A DNA stretch of 6,795 nucleotides. It comes from Clostridia bacterium (GTDB lineage: Bacteria; Bacillota; Clostridia; Oscillospirales; Acutalibacteraceae). The position numbers and the translations under genes were made by a program. The notes under the pieces were generated by a model. It searched no databases and was not told the origin of the DNA. It worked only from the letters and a program-made list of their open reading frames with translations. The DNA is taken from contig JAFRKM010000026.1 in NCBI GenBank assembly GCA_017431755.1, positions 1-6,795 of the forward strand, in the 5' to 3' direction. Of this stretch, positions 6,006-6,795 are shown piece by piece. Numbering within the stretch: position 1 is the stretch's first letter; each line of letters opens with the position of its first letter.

Positions 6006-6795
6006 ATTACTTTTACTATATTTTCTGCTGTTTTTAAACCTATACCTTCAACTTCCTGAAGCTCATCTGAACTTGCATTTAAAATCGCCCTTACAGTTCC
6101 GAATTTTTCTAAAAGTTTTTTAGCTGTTACAGGACCTATATTTGGAAGTGATTCTACAATAAATTGTTGTTGTTCCCATAAATTATCTGGTTTTCTTTCT
6201 GTTCTAATTTGTATAGGACCGGCATTGCCTTTTTGTTCTGTAAATGCAAATCTTTTAATCATTGCTGATGTATCATCAGAGTTTCTTGTTTGTATAATAC
6301 TGATTCCAAAGTCTATTGCAACAGATGCAATAGCTCCACGTATAGCATTAGGATCTAAAAATCCACCATATAAATCATTACCTTCAATTATCATTATTGG
6401 TTTTTTAAATTCTTCTCTCATTAGACTTGCCTGTTTAAAGAGACGTTTATCAACTATGGAACTTCTAAAATCCTTTGTGGTTTTTCTCTCAATAATTACA
6501 TCATCACTTACCTGATAATCACCAACAGCCATCTCTCTAATTTCTACTTTAACACCGATAGTATCAAGATTTCTAAGTATTTTTGAATTACCTTCCCTTG
6601 AATCTGCATATATTCTTACCTTAGAAGGTGTAGGTGATTTATTTGTATTTGTATCTTTATCACTACCACTATCATTATTATTTACAGGTACCTCTTCATC
6701 TTCAACTGCTTTAATTGATTTAACACTTTCAATTCGCTCAACTGCATTAAGATTTAGATTTTCAAATAAGTTACCGTCAATTAACTGATGTTTCA
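5984..6795 (-). CDS. hef: Hef/XPF-family structure-specific endonuclease, C-terminal part (5' end beyond window)
   Basis: The reading frame stays open to the window edge, so the ATG at 6532 is an internal methionine; 269 residues are visible. They comprise an acidic, Asn/Ser-rich linker (about 1-57 of the visible part), an ERCC4 nuclease domain beginning KVRIYADSREG (58-68) with the catalytic signature G91-D92 ... E102-R103-K104 ... D108, and tandem helix-hairpin-helix (LPNIGPVTAKKLLEKFG at 216-232 and VEGIGLKTAENIVKVI at 248-263). In euryarchaeal Hef, this follows a superfamily-2 helicase, which would lie outside the window; together they process stalled or branched replication forks. The linker and motif spacing favour Hef over a bare crenarchaeal XPF. 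Such a protein is not expected in a Firmicute. CpG is sparser than in the adjoining ftsK. All catalytic residues are intact, so it is not an evident pseudogene. Confidence 0.85.
   Translation of the reverse strand, partial: KHQLIDGNLFENLNLNAVERIESVKSIKAVEDEEVPVNNNDSGSDKDTNTNKSPTPSKVRIYADSREGNSKILRNLDTIGVKVEIREMAVGDYQVSDDVIIERKTTKDFRSSIVDKRLFKQASLMREEFKKPIMIIEGNDLYGGFLDPNAIRGAIASVAIDFGISIIQTRNSDDTSAMIKRFAFTEQKGNAGPIQIRTERKPDNLWEQQQFIVESLPNIGPVTAKKLLEKFGTVRAILNASSDELQEVEGIGLKTAENIVKVIKNKIAQ

Noticed and set aside
6225..6515. A 96-codon plus-strand frame over the nuclease gene
   Set aside because: It is antisense to the conserved ERCC4 nuclease domain and has no recognisable motif.
5984..6532. 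A complete 182-residue nuclease gene starting at the ATG at 6532
   Set aside because: The same frame is open to the window edge, and the upstream codons encode the missing first strands of the ERCC4 domain (KVRIYADSREG). The ATG is internal and the gene is 5'-truncated by the window.
1..6795. CRISPR array, tRNA, rRNA, transposase or phage genes
   Set aside because: No regularly spaced direct repeats, no cloverleaf-like or rRNA-like sequence, and no transposase or phage protein in any frame that I could recognise. Nearly all the sequence is accounted for by the six genes.

Overview
The window is AT-rich and every supported gene lies on the minus strand. Reading in the direction of transcription (from high to low coordinates) it holds the 3' part of a Hef/XPF-type nuclease gene, a complete ftsK/spoIIIE-type DNA translocase, a membrane-anchored ComEC-type metallo-beta-lactamase-fold hydrolase, a small DUF3006 protein, a KimA-type potassium transporter, and the 5' part of an amino-acid ABC transporter binding protein.

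Positions 1 to about 5980 look like a low-GC Firmicute, probably a clostridial-type bacterium. The reasons are a SpoIIIE-like translocase with a gamma winged helix, a KimA transporter close to the Bacillus subtilis protein, the ComEC-like hydrolase with DUF3006, good Shine-Dalgarno sites and use of GTG starts. Positions 5984 to 6795 look different. The protein there (269 visible residues) matches the C-terminal half of euryarchaeal Hef: acidic linker, ERCC4 nuclease with GD...ERKxxxD, then tandem helix-hairpin-helix. Low-GC Methanobacteriales are a plausible source, though that is inference. CpG is also sparser there by hand count.

The point where the two parts meet is the most interesting thing in the window. 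The ftsK product has no residues before its first membrane helix, its ribosome site is weak, and plausible ftsK coding continues in frame a few codons upstream of its ATG. This suggests either a chimeric assembly of bacterial and archaeal DNA from one community, or a gene transfer that placed an archaeal gene directly before ftsK. The sequence alone cannot separate these; I lean towards assembly chimera.

Layout: ftsK, the hydrolase gene and the DUF3006 gene are tightly coupled (0 and 15 nt apart, each of the latter two with a clear ribosome site) and are probably one transcript. A 104-nt gap with a likely promoter precedes kimA. The binding-protein gene starts 32 nt after kimA and is probably read through from it. 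The bacterial part thus combines chromosome/DNA translocation, an extracellular hydrolase of unknown substrate, and uptake of potassium and an amino acid. I found no RNA gene, CRISPR array, insertion sequence or convincing rho-independent terminator.
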